Shown piece after piece: positions 1 to 11,379 of a stretch of 64,000 nucleotides of DNA (within the stretch, counting starts at the first letter, position 1; each line of letters begins with the position of its first letter). Source of the stretch: Toxotes chatareus. Taxonomy: Eukaryota > Chordata > Actinopteri > Toxotidae. The DNA lies in assembly GCA_016801885.1 (NCBI GenBank), contig CM028897.1:7998501-8062500 (forward strand), read 5' to 3'. The notes under the pieces are model-generated. The model saw only the letters and a list, made by a program, of their open reading frames with translations, did not search any database and had not been told where the DNA came from. The translations under genes and the position numbers were made by a program.

Positions 1-2420
1 GGAAACCTTTTAACATGTTTTTACATCCGACTACATCAACACAACTATTCCCATAAAAACATGTAACAGTGTTATAATTAAAGATTATATTTTCTTCATA
101 CTGGTCATTATGTTTGATGTGCTTAAAAAGCCCAGTATGGAGCTAAACAAAATGAATGAAAGTACGATGATGAATTTGCTTTTGATTGTGAGTCATTTTC
201 AAGACCCTGGAGAAAAAGTGAAAGTGAGAGGTCATAAGTTAACACTAGGACCCTGAAGATGTTGAGTCACTGATAGAAAGACCCTACTTGTCATTTGCTG
301 TCGAAGAATATGCCCTCCAGATTCTGACAAAGCAAAATAATAATTCTGCACTTTACACAAACATCAAACAGCATAGCTGCTGACCTACATCACAATAATA
401 GACACAGTACAAGAAGGGTTGTTGGAACATGGTATTAGTCATCACAGCCAAGACACACATTTTCCAAGTTACTGAGGTTTCATCTGAAAACATTTTTTCA
501 TTTCAAACTTCAGCAACAGAGTCCCACATCTCTTATCACTTGCTGTATTAGCTGCTGCCACCACAGCTTTCGATTACACCAAGGAGAGGTCCAAGAGGTT
601 GAATTCAAATTCAGATAGCAGACATACCTAGTTACCACCCACTCTATCTCTTCTATTAGAGGCATGTGCATGGGTTGGTTTGTTCCTACCCTTGCTTTCC
701 ACTGCCTCATGTCAGGGCAGACATACATCATTGTGTATCCACATAAAGATGTGTGGTAGCCACTGTGAAAACCCTCACCACCTCTTTCCATCACTTACAG
801 CTTAACGTCACTGAGACAGCTTGTACGCATTGACATGTTTTCAATGTGCGGCCATTGAATAACACACTCTTTCGAGCACTGCTGTTATTTTTCAGTGACT
901 GTCATTAACTCCTTGTAAAACTGTCACACTGTGAAAGATCTGCCAGAATTCAAGATGTGTGAGATGATGTTTGTACGACAGAGCAACATGATGAATCGAA
1001 CCACTCGACTGTCTACCTTGATGAAAAATTACACTACAGCCGATCAAATGTGTCAGAAAAAGGTTTTAAATTTGTTGATAAAGACATTTTAAGTAAACTC
1101 AGCAAAATGAACCCCCTGATCGCATTGCTTCCAGAGAATTTAAATATCGGTACACCACTCATCTTTACGTGATCTAGGCACCAACACAAGGGGACAGCAT
1201 TTAGCTGCATACCATGACGACCTCTTTCAGTTTTGCTTTGTTTAAAAATCTATATCTGACAACACAACCCTGCTTTATCAATGGAAAATGTTTGTTTAAC
1301 ACATGGAATTGTGAATAATTAGTTTGAGATCATAACCAGTTATAGAGTACTCTCGTCCCACACTTTCTCTGTAAAAGTCATGTCTAGACCAAAGTTTAAT
1401 TTTGAGAGAAAAACTAACTACATGAAGCCTAACCACACAGCTGATACAGCTCGCCCTCTTTCGCTACTACCGTCTCTCAGTCTTCACAGGTCAGCCAGCG
1501 CTGGAATATAATGACTCACATGTGTGTGAGAAGCATTTGTGAAAATACACGGAGATCGTATAAAAAACTCCAGGTTACCCATAATTTGGCTGACAATATG
1601 TTTACTTATGCGTCGAGACTCTACGTTGCCAAGCCCTGGACTGTAATTACAGCCTAAGCTGTAGGTTTTACCTATTTGAATAAAACTTGCAGTACATGCC
1701 TAGGAAAAGTGAATCTGAGGTTCACATAACCTACACACACAGAGTCCTGCCACAGTGCATTTTCACCAGTCATTGTTCTCCAGGTCTGGGGTTGGAAAGT
1801 GAGTCAGGCAATCTGCTGCTGACACCCTCCGCCACCTCCCCCACCTCAGCGGCCCCCACTGCCACTTCCTCCTCAGTTTACAAATATACAACCCTGTGGG
1901 TGTTTTCAAGAGCGGCTTCTTTGAACAAACAAAGTTGAAGGGAAAGCGCAACAGTGTCTCCATGAGAGATAAAAGTGAAAAAAAAAAAAAAAGTGTCAAA
2001 GAGTGATAAGGCTTTTGTATAGCTCATGTCAGCATGCTTGTCACCATGGTGATGAATTGAAAACAATCTGTCATAAACAGTAAGTGAATATACTTATGTG
2101 AATGTGTGGAATATACATATTGTGTCTTTGTAATAAAAGTCATAAGAGTTAAAGTAAGAACAAATTACAGTATTACAGTAGGAACAAATTCTGTTTAAAG
2201 GTGGCTGACACACTGACACTGTACTGTTATGTGTCACTGTGGCAATGAAAAAAAAAAAAAAACACCCTCCCTACAGTACGTGTCGTGTGGTTGGGCTGAG
2301 TGATTGAGACACTTGGCTGCTGTACTGAGACCACTCAGCAAAAGCTGCGTGGCCTCACCTGACACAAGTAAGCTCACTTTAGCTATGTAACTGAGAAAAG
2401 GCTTGAGAAAACCGGCAGAC
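1..2420. other. Intergenic stretch, no gene recognised
   Basis: No open reading frame here has a recognisable family motif or a convincing exon with matching splice sites. The reading frames present are short (under 95 codons) and of biased composition. The stretch holds short A-runs (around 1,980 and 2,247) and otherwise unremarkable AT-rich sequence. It may contain the upstream neighbour's UTR or regulatory DNA for tnfsf14, but nothing seen allows a specific call. Confidence 0.6.
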
Positions 2421-2434
2421 TTTTCAATCATCTG

Positions 2435-3025
2435 TTTATTTCGTTATGCTGTATACAATATTGTACATAAATATAACAGACTTGTCATTCCTTCTTTTGC
2501 CGAAGGACTAAATAAATAGTGAGCAGTTTATCTTACACCAAGAACAATAAGAAACGTGCAACATTACAGTTTGTAATGTAATGTTACACAGTTTATTATG
2601 TTTTGATTTTTGCACAGTAGCAACATGAAAACTAGAAAGACTGAACAATGTACATTAAGTTTTTTTTTTATCCATCTATGACGAGACATTGTGTAACATT
2701 CAGAGATTGAATCTAAAGTAAAAATACAAGTAATCATATAAAAAGTCCCTGATTTGAAAAGCTGTTTTGCTATGCTGTTAAACATAATTTAAAAATTGTT
2801 TTCAACCAGTAAGAAAACCACTACCACAGTCCTGACCTTCATTACACTCTGGGGCTGAAAGAGGCTTTCACATCTGCCTCTCTGACTGGTTATGGACCTG
2901 CTTTTGCAAAGCAAAGACAATCATTACTCCTCATGGAGATTATATAACATTTCTTATCCAATTTCATTTATTCTCACTCCAAACCTTCAGTTTCACGGTG
3001 GTGATGATGATGATCAGTGTTATAC
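2435..3025 (-). other. tnfsf14: Probable 3' UTR of tnfsf14 with AU-rich element and poly(A) signal
   Basis: Downstream of the tnfsf14 stop codon, the minus strand carries an overlapping ATTTATTTA element (complement of 2509-2517). A canonical AATAAA follows on the minus strand (complement of 2435-2440), which would give a 3' UTR of roughly 600 nt. Other AATAAA-type hexamers lie closer to the stop (complements of about 2592-2597 and 2967-2972), so shorter forms are possible. AU-rich elements are typical of cytokine mRNAs with rapid turnover. Use of these sites is inferred. Confidence 0.45.
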
Positions 3026-5480
3026 TTAGATCATATATGCACCAAAAATGTTCTCAAAGGATTTATGTCGATCGATTTTTGTGGTGTTGCTGACTTCCAC
3101 ATAAACAGCATCATTTTTGTAAAGATGAAACACTCCACCCAGGTAACTATTGGATCGTATTTTACTCGACATTAGGGAGTATTTCCTGGACTGCAGGAGT
3201 GTAATTCTTCCCCCAGCGTACTTTTCAGTATGCATATTGACAGAATGGTGAAATACACCATTGTCTGTGAAGAAAACCTTAGAATAGACATAGTAATAAC
3301 CCTCCTTCTGAATGATTAGTTTTCTGTCTTTGTAGTCCATTTCATAGAGGAGAGGGTCTGCATTCATGCTCCACGCCATAATCTTTTCTTCATGAATTAC
3401 ATCTTGTCCATCTGGAAAAAAAGCAAAAACAAACAAGACAATAGTAACAAGTACTTTTCTATGTGACTTGATAATACACTGAGACTTACAGTAATTATTA
3501 CAAAAGGAACGTTGGTCTCACCTGTCAGATGTGCAACTGGTTTGGAAGGAGGAATCTCATAACTTGGCTTTTTAGTGGGAGGAGTATCATCTTCACCTGT
3601 GTGAGAACCAGACACAATGTCTCTGATGTGGACTACGCAACAGAAGATATTCATAGTTTGAGTAAAACATACTGAGACGTACCTCTGGTGTGCTTAGAGA
3701 ATGACGCTGAGGGAGCCTGCAATGCAAACCGAAAGATTTAGTTCCTAGTTGTTTGTTTATGTGTGTTTGTGAGCGTGCACATGCAGATGCAAACACCATT
3801 GGTGGATGTGCAACAAAATTGTGAAAATAAGATGTGAAAGACTTGCAATCTTTACAAAGTTCTGCACATCATAAAATCTAAACTGTGTTTAAGGACCACT
3901 TTTTGGTTCCTTTTTGGTTGTCTAAGGCTCAACTTTATGAAAAACAAAGTAGGACAGGTCTTTGTTTCTTGGAACGAGCAAAAGGTAGATCATAATCATG
4001 TCACAGGAAACAGACCACTTCCTTTCCTTCACCATCTTCAGTAAACAGTGTCAGACCACGAACGCTATGTCCTTGTCCCCCCACCCCCAACCCCATGACT
4101 GGTGCCCTTACACAGAGCATCAAACAAGGACGGGAAACTGAGTCACGGAGATGCAACAGTGACCATTAGCCATCACGGAACATTAAGTCTGTAGTCCCCT
4201 GCCCCCAGGGACGTCAGTGGAGTTCTCCATAACTGGGCCTGGTTTTAATGTACTTCTCTATCTGTACTCCGCTCTCTTCCCCATAATAGTGAAATTGTTT
4301 CACCGTCAGCAGTTTTTGGAGAAAAACAATCATTCATATGATTGGAATAAATGTCACAAGGGTCCTTTGGTTTACTCACACACTACACACTGTTTTACAA
4401 AACCCGAACAAGATCCCCACATGTAAATGTGTAAAGAGAAGTTTTGAACTATGGGCCTGCTTTTGTCTCATGATATGCTAATGACATTATTTTTTTAAGC
4501 CCCATATTTCCACTTTGGTTATTGAAGCACAACATCAAAGCAGAACGGACAGCTTCCTAGCAGTAGCATGTGACTCTGTGAAATGCATTCTTTAAAGTTG
4601 TGTGAACAGTGGAAACTGCCCTTGCATTTCTAACTTGTATTGTACACTGTTGCCCATAAAGTTGGAAAAATTTTGTTTTCAAACATTCATCTTTTTATTC
4701 CTATTTATGCACATCAGTAAACACATTGGAAGAGATTGATCAATAAAGTTTTGAGAAGATATACACTTAAATTACGTCGTCACAATCATTTCATGAGAAA
4801 AGGTCAAATATATTTTATTCCAACTTTATGGACAGCAGTATATGTGTAATTATTAAACTCACAAAGACATCCTTTTATGTTCCAAGGTCAATAATTTTAG
4901 CGTTTTTGCTATTTTTTTGTTTTAGCATTTTACTACAATAGTATCATTTTATATTTAATTTACTTCAAGTAATTGCATTTGAGCATGAAAAAATCAAGTA
5001 TAAATACATACAACTCTGGAAAATAGAGAGTTAGAGAGTTTTGGCTTGAGCGTGACAGAAAAATGTAAGAGAAAACTATTTAGAGTAAAAAAAAAGTGAA
5101 AGTAAGAGAAGGTGTTGAATCAGAATGAGCACTTATAAGGACAGAGAGATTCAAAGGGGTACAAAGGAAAATGTAATGAAACAAAAAAAGAACAACTGTG
5201 ACATTCATTTGATAAGAGATCATGGGACGAAATGCAGTAAAGTATTGTAGACAGATGTAGACTCAGAGATGAAGCTGATACTCACGGTGTCAAGTTGGTA
5301 GAGATGGTAGATCAAGCAGGCTTCAATGATCATGCCACACAATGCCACGCTGACCAGCATGAACAGCAGGGTCTGTGCCACCCCCATCCGGCACTGCCGC
5401 TGCCTCAGTTTGGGTGGTGGATGAGGCCAGTCGGCATGGCTGTCCACCACATACACAGAGGGATACTTATCATTGGCCAT
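3026..5480 (-). CDS. tnfsf14: TNF superfamily member 14 (LIGHT) cytokine
   Basis: Type II membrane cytokine of the TNF family; mammalian LIGHT signals through HVEM and the lymphotoxin-beta receptor in T-cell co-stimulation. Four coding exons fit in phase: 5286-5480, 3683-3716, 3522-3596 and 3026-3411. Together they make 690 nt, that is 229 residues plus stop (human LIGHT is 240). The cytoplasmic N-terminus has PSVYVVD, closely like the start of human LIGHT. One hydrophobic membrane segment spans residues about 34-57, and the stalk is short. The TNF homology domain (about 85-229) shows GYYYVYSKV, SYLGGVFHL and a C-terminal FGAYMI. The start ATG directly precedes the LIGHT-like N-terminal motif. 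The small 34-nt exon 2 is supported by phase (0 to 1) and by both splice sites. Another TNFSF14/TNFSF15-like ligand is the main alternative, but the N-terminal motif favours TNFSF14. Confidence 0.85.
4643..4842. mobile_element. Tc1/mariner-type MITE in tnfsf14 intron 1
   Basis: The two ends are inverted copies of one another. CCATAAAGTTGGAA near 4654 is mirrored by TTCCAACTTTATGG near 4818, within imperfect terminal inverted repeats of about 25-30 bp. Each end abuts a TA dinucleotide, as expected for Tc1/mariner target duplication. The element is about 200 bp with no coding capacity, hence a miniature non-autonomous copy. It lies within the intron between coding exons 1 and 2 of tnfsf14. Confidence 0.7.
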
Positions 5481-6349
5481 ACCTAGCGTGCTCTTTCGGC
5501 AACTGACAAACGATTCAGTGTGGAAATATCCTTTGGAGGTTGTCAGAGGGTGTTGCTTCAAAGGGGCTGTCGATGCAAACAGAGACTTGAGAGACAGAGA
5601 AGTGTGAAAAAGTAGCAAAATGGGTGGGCTCTCTTGTGGTTGGTTCAAGCGGAGCTGCTAGTCAGATAAAGAACATACTCAGACGTAGAAGTCCTGAGAT
5701 GTATCACCAAGACACCTTTGGAGGACATCATGCACCTGTCTAAGCTCAGCCACTGCAAACATGAAAATGATAATGTAAATTTGTCTAACTCAACTGCAGA
5801 ACCTGACAAACATTCAGTTACGAAGCATCAAGGTAGAAGGCGACAATCAAAGTGGGAGACAAAGCAAAGAGCATTTAACCTCTCCTTCAAACCCTCCCTC
5901 TTCACTGTAATAGCAATGTTGAAATTCTCCGTTCACACTTCCTCTCTCGCTTACACACTCTGTGGCTTGTCTGTTTGTCTGATGGAGATCAAGATTAAAA
6001 TCTTAACCACTTATTATTTTGTTATCAAAAAGGTTTACTTTTGCTGTTTGTTTTAGCGGATAGCGTGGAGCTGTGTGTCATAGACATATACAAATATATA
6101 CTAAAGCCACCAGACTTTGCTGGGGTAGAGTGAAGGTGGAGTGGTGAGATTAGATGGTGTCAAACCCCTCTCCCGTTTGATTTAGCGAATGACTTGAAGA
6201 AGTATTTTATGGTGCAAATGCTCCTGTGAGCTTATGACACAGATTATTCACCTCCTAAGAGAATTGTGTTGTATCGTGATAGATGGAAGATGGAACATAA
6301 GAAAAAAAAGTTTTTTGGAGTGAAGGCTTTGAAACAGGTCAGAGCTTAC

Positions 6350-6482
6350 CTGTCAGATTACTGTGGACTTTTTAATCTATTTGAGAAGTAATTCATAGCT
6401 ACTGTTAGTCCTTTTGTGAGGTGATGTGATGGTGAAGAGTCAGACCTCTGTTGTTGACTTCTGACCATCAAGTAGATTTCTC
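6350..6482 (-). other. Candidate non-coding 5' exon of tnfsf14
   Basis: On the minus strand a long pyrimidine tract ends in TTTGTAG at the 6482/6483 boundary. A consensus donor CAG|GTAAGC follows 133 nt later, at 6350. All three frames across the exon contain stops, so it would be untranslated. It lies upstream of and on the same strand as tnfsf14, whose first coding exon has a possible acceptor (TTTGTCAG, exon start about 5502) 22 nt before the ATG. Assignment to tnfsf14 is inference from position. Confidence 0.35.
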
Positions 6483-6980
6483 CTACAAAGATGAAAAAAA
6501 CAAAAAACAAAACTGAAACAAACATGATATTACTGTGAAACCATGTCACTGAGACGAGCACTTGTGCCCATGGTCTGCTGTGTGTCCGCTGTTACCCACA
6601 GCTCCACCTATAGGATATAAGGGGAAATGACAGGGTACAAAGTGTTAGAAGGAATTAATAGTTAAAAAGCACTTTTTTTTATTCTTGTTGAGAAGAAGAA
6701 CAAGTATAAATCAGTATGAAAGTTTTTTTTTAATGTGATGAATTAAAAAAGAAAGAAAGAAAAACATGTACCTTTACAGTAACCGTGCAGGTCTATATAC
6801 TCCCAGGTGTAAACAGAGCACATTGCACCTTGGTACTCCTCGGCTTTTCAGTTTTGCATGTGGCGCTCTATTGGTTGACACAGATAGTGGCTCCACTCAT
6901 TCAGCTGTGATCAGGGATCCAGTTACTAAAAGGCTCTTCTCCACCCGTCGGAGTATGAGAGAAAGAAAACACAGATATAC

Positions 6981-7041
6981 ACTGAAAGTATTTTATTGTG
7001 CACGTGTAACATAGGGCAGAGCTGGTGGAAGTGGAATAAAT
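6981..7041 (-). repeat. Transposon-derived fragment abutting the tmed1 start
   Basis: The segment ATAGGGCAGAGCTGGTGGAA and its continuation to about 7040 match, in inverse orientation, the interior of the Tc1-like element at 11,166-11,371 with only one or two differences over about 30 bp and weaker similarity beyond. It ends about 20 bp before the tmed1 ATG triplet. The 5' UTR and possibly the core promoter of tmed1 therefore contain transposon sequence. No terminal repeats are visible here, so it is a decayed fragment. Confidence 0.6.
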
Positions 7042-7061
7042 GGACTATGCATTGCGACAGG

Positions 7062-9221
7062 ATGATGATGAATGTGTCTGCACGGCTCTGTTTGCTGACA
7101 TATTTCATGCTGACTGTTGACTTGACTTTGGGTTTGGGGCCAAATCAAGACATGGAATTTACATTTCTGTTACCTGCTGGCAGCACTGAGTGTTTTTACC
7201 AAACCACCGTGAGGAATGACAGCATGGAGGTCGAATACCAGGTAAATGTAGTTCTCTCCCTCTCTTTCTCTCTCGGTTTAGATTTTTTTAATCTTGTTTC
7301 TCGTTTTGGATAGCTTTGTTAAAGTTTGTGAGTCATGTCTAACTGAAAAACAAAGCGAGTAGGCACTGGACTTTGGTCTTCCATGCTGGGAGATAAGGAC
7401 ATCCACTACTGCTTTTTTTAGAAGACGCCCAAGAGAATGCATAGAAGTAGACTAAAATATTTATCTGCTTACCCTTAAAAAAAATTTAAACAAAAAATGT
7501 TTTAAAGTATTCAGCATCCATTAGGAATAAGCACAAACACACAACAGTTACTGACAAGGTAGTGTTGTAAATACAACCAGAATATATGATGGCCAGCAAA
7601 ATGAATATAAAATAAATGTCTCATATACACCAGAAATATTCTGCTGATTTTTTATTTTTTTTTCAAAAATACAGCTGCAATTTCAAAAGCACATCTGTTC
7701 TCAACCCAGTGATTATGTGTTGCTGGCCTTCAGTCGTTTTATGGTCACGACCTTTGCACTGCCTCACCTCCTGCCATCACACTGTAGTCATCATACTGCT
7801 TCTGCGCCCTGTGGCAGCTGCAGGACTGTGTTAGTGTGAAGTCGTAGTCCTGGCTGCCCCCATGTGACTCCTTCCTGTTGTTGCTGAGCGTGGAGTCAGA
7901 GTGTCTGGGGCATCGTCGCTGATGCAGTTGACACTTGATGCTCTTAAGGCAGATGCGTGGATGATGGACATCTCATTCTGTAACTCCTGCAAGGTCGAAG
8001 GCTGGTTCATGACGTGGAAGTGTACTTTTTGACACAACATTTTGACAAAGTTGCAACATGCCCCCCCCCAAAAAAAAAAAAAACACAGGATCAAAGATCG
8101 GGAAGTCTGTGAAGACTGTCAGTCATTTGTGTGGGTTTTCAGAGAATGATAAAAACAAAACCACACTAGTCAACTGGAGAGCATGGTGGAGGCAGTGCTA
8201 TGTAGTGACAAAAAGAATTTCCAGACAGATACCCAAACTGCTCTCTTATTTTCACTGTGATGTATTATGTGAGATAGGTTGCTGCTGTGTACCATAAGGA
8301 CCGTAATTTGAATGTCTGACAGCCGTTGACCACATAGGCTGATTAAAGCTCGCTGCGGGCTGCATGTCTGGAATGAAAATGTGAAGATAACAGTGGATAT
8401 GTGAGTGAATTCTGGGTATCCTGAATATTCTGCCTTACTAACCTCTTTCTCTGTGTTGTTCTCTACCACAGGTCATAGCCGGGTCGGGTCTGGATGTAGG
8501 CTTTGCCCTCATCTCACCCAGCGGACACCGACTGGTCTCTGACTTCAGGAGATCTGATGGCATCCACACGTGGGTCACCTTAAAGCTTTCTAACAACAAC
8601 CTCCTTTTGATATGATGCTCAGCCCCTGTAATCCTCCTCATTTGTATTTTTTCATACCATTTTTTTCCTGCAGGGTGGATCCCACAGAGGATGGAGACTA
8701 CCGGCTGTGTTTCGACAACAGCTTCAGCAAACTGTCAGAGAAGATGGTGTTCTTTGAGGTGATCATTAATAGTCAGAGCAGTGCAGGTAGAGGCCGAGAG
8801 GAGTGGGCGAATGTGGCCACGACAGAGAGCATGGTAGAGTACAAACTGGAGGACATCAGGGTGAGAGGGAAATGCAAAGACCCATTACATCTGCTGCATC
8901 TGTGTTTTCCCTCCAAACAACACTTGAATTATCTGATGTCATTCTTTTTGTTCTCTTTCTTTCATCTCCTCCTCGTCTGCTCTCTTTTTCTTCCTCCACC
9001 AGACGAGGATGGACTCTGTGTACCAGCACCTGGAGAGGAGCCGTCAGGTCCAGACGGTGCTGCGGGCCTTTGAGGCGAGGGACCGCTACCTTCTGGAGGA
9101 CAACCTGTGGCGCGTGTCCTTCTGGTCCTGCCTCAACCTGCTGGTCATGCTCGCTGTCGCTGTCACACAAATCTACACCCTGCGACGTCTCTTTGACAAC
9201 ACCAGGCGGGTCTGCACATAG
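7062..9221 (+). CDS. tmed1: Transmembrane emp24 domain protein 1 (p24 gamma family cargo receptor)
   Basis: p24 proteins cycle between ER and Golgi as receptors and adaptors in COPI/COPII vesicles. Four exons fit in phase: 7062-7241, 8472-8569, 8674-8860 and 9003-9221, giving 227 residues, the same length as human TMED1. Visible parts are a signal peptide (about 1-24), a GOLD beta-sandwich domain (about 30-120) with paired cysteines (STECFYQ and YRLCFDN), and an alpha-helical stretch (about 135-185) containing LRAFEARDR. A single membrane span (WSCLNLLVMLAVAVTQIYTL) is followed by a short cytosolic tail with RRLF and RR, which suits COPI/COPII binding. Three consecutive in-frame ATGs open the frame, and another in-frame ATG lies at 7047. 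The 7062 start was chosen because the signal peptide follows directly. TMED5 is the closest alternative; the position beside dnm2 favours TMED1. Confidence 0.88.
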
Positions 9222-9515
9222 TTGCAACAAAACTGTTTCATTAACCTCCAGCCAACAGAGTGCAGAGCCTGAATTCTCTCACATTTGAAAGTTTGAAACT
9301 AAACCCACAACTGACATGTGCCTTTTGAGCTGACTTTAAAGGGGTAGTGCACACTTTTGGAAAACTGATTGATCATGCACTGGGAACGTTTTAATTTCAG
9401 CCAAAACGTGTTTGCTTCAATGTTTTGTGAATTCTAGTTATACCAGCACCTGAAAATGAGATTTACAGTACTGTGTAGTATGCATACACACACAGACACA
9501 CACTGTATATACATA

Positions 9516-9521
9516 AATAAA
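9516..9521 (+). terminator. tmed1: Candidate poly(A) signal of tmed1
   Basis: An AATAAA hexamer lies about 295 nt after the tmed1 stop codon, following a CA-rich microsatellite. It is the first canonical signal on the plus strand after the stop. Use is inferred. Confidence 0.45.
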
Positions 9522-9639
9522 AAGACACACACACTCACACATGCAAAATGCTTGTAACACTGATATTTGTTAATAACGTCATCAGGGAAGCTTTAAAACC
9601 AAAGCTGTTCTCACTGGAATGTTGTTTTATTGAATTTGA

Positions 9640-10740
9640 TATATTACATTTTACATCCACATTTATTACTCTAGCCTATTCTTCAGCAGATCAGAAGCTA
9701 TAACCAAGCAAAATTATATCAGAAACCTCACCTCCTAAAACAAGTACATAGAAAAAGGCAGTTTTTTGTTTTTTTTTACTGAGCCTCAAGCTGTTTAAAA
9801 AAAACCCCAAAACTAAAATATTTACTATGATAAAAAGACAAAGACATGCAGTCCCCCAATCATTTTCTGGAGGTTAAATAGGCAGAAAGCAGTAAAGTCA
9901 TGCAAATGGCAAGTTAGTTTTAATCCTCTTTGCCATGATCTGTTTGACGCAATTGCACTTTGTGGTAAAAACATACATAAAAGCAGCAGACATGACCTAT
10001 TGTGTTTTCAAATCACTTCCACTATTTTTTTACACCACTGTGGAACTGAGTGGGACATCTCTTCCTTCCTCAGCCAGCGAGAACATGTTCTGTCATATAT
10101 CATATTCAGTGGTAACACTCCACCGCTTGAAAGGCATTTTTCTTTGTCATCACAGAAGAGGTGCTACAAAAATAAATTCTCACATTGAACTGTTCATGTC
10201 TTGGTTCTGTATCTGGTAATTTATCTGTCAAAGCTAAATCATTCCGTATCGCAGATTTAAGTTTTTGTTGAAATTTATAATCAACAGTCTTCTGGGAAAT
10301 TGTGCGGTATAAAATAGGGAATGAGAGATATCTGCATTGGATTTATGTGTGAAATTGCAAAATTATGTGTGCAGCTTTGCTCTAACCATTTGTGGAAACA
10401 CTAAAATATTTCTAGCGCACAGAACTATTTAAGACATTCACTATAGGAAAATTAACTTACTTTGGTTTAAAGTTGGATGCCTCAGTACTTAATAATGTAT
10501 ATTTTACTGACAGTACCAGACTACTTATGTGGGCCTGTCAACAACATTTTTGAGTGACCTGAAAATAAGATATGTAGTTCTTCTGTAGTCCTGCTGTTGT
10601 CTGAGATTGAAGTCATTTCGTGTCCACTGCAGGCCGAGGTCGAGGTCACCACTGGTTTCGACGGGGAGCCGGGCGCCTGTTCAGGAACAATCAACCAACA
10701 TTAATCTCTTAACCTTGTGACATGAACTCTTGACAGGTAA
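9640..10740. other. Intergenic DNA between the convergent tmed1 and dnm2
   Basis: AT-rich sequence without a recognisable exon. Reading frames of about 60-95 codons here (for example around 9,935-10,219) have no family motif, and no splice pattern was found. Part may be distal 3' UTR of tmed1. No other structure was seen. Confidence 0.5.
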
Positions 10741-10748
10741 CACTACAG

Positions 10749-10950
10749 CAGAGGTGTCCAAACTGTTCCACAAAGGGCCGTGTGGCTGCAGGTTTTTGTT
10801 CCAACCGATCAAGAGCACACAGTTTGACCAATCAACTGTCTGAAGACTGAGATCAATTGATTAAATGAGTGAAGTCTGGTGTGCTGCTGCTTGGTTGGAA
10901 CAAAAACCTGCAGCCACACGGCCCTTTGTGGAACAGTTTGGACACCTCTG
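10749..10950. mobile_element. hAT-type MITE with ~58-bp terminal inverted repeats
   Basis: The left arm (10749-10806) is repeated as its exact reverse complement at 10893-10950; each end begins CAGAGGTGTCC. The arms are separated by 86 bp. The 8 bases on each side, cactacag (10741-10748) and cactacat (10951-10958), match at 7 of 8 positions, the 8-bp target duplication expected of hAT transposons. CAG...CTG termini also fit hAT. There is no coding capacity. The near-perfect arms suggest a fairly recent insertion. Confidence 0.8.
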
Positions 10951-11165
10951 CACTACATGATCCAGTGATCCAGAACAGCGGGGGCATTTGAATGAGACAA
11001 TCCCTGTTAGTGAGAAGGCTTAGAGACATCATCCTCCTCTTTCCACACTGGAGAGTACGATTAGACACACTTATACTTGATGCAGTGACTCAGAGAATTA
11101 CATTTAGGCAAAATGATACTGGGGGAGACAAAACCGTTTTATAGATGTTTGGTAAACTCCATGTA

Positions 11166-11371
11166 CAGTGCCTATAAAAACACTCAACCCCCTTGTAAGT
11201 TTATTCCACTTTCACCAGCTCTGCCCTATGCTTAATTGTTGTACAATACAGTTTTACGTTGGCATTAGGTCTTTTCCTGTTGTTCAGTGTCAAAAGACAC
11301 ACATTAAATCAGCACTCATTAAATGCTGTAACAAAACATCCAAGGTGGAAGAATTCTTTTTGTAGGCACTG
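11166..11371. mobile_element. Tc1-like miniature element, degenerate
   Basis: The ends are inverted: CAGTGCCTATAAAAA at 11166 and TTTTTGTAGGCACTG at 11357-11371 (14 of 15 positions match as reverse complements). A TA precedes the left end. The termini resemble the CAGTGCCTTGCAAAAGT ends of Tc1-like elements common in fish (from memory). The interior shares a stretch of about 30-60 bp with the DNA just upstream of the tmed1 start codon, in opposite orientation. No transposase frame is present. Confidence 0.6.
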
Positions 11372-11379
11372 AGAATGTT

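Noticed and set aside
8856..9230. 124-codon minus-strand frame
   Set aside because: Antisense shadow of tmed1 exon 4.
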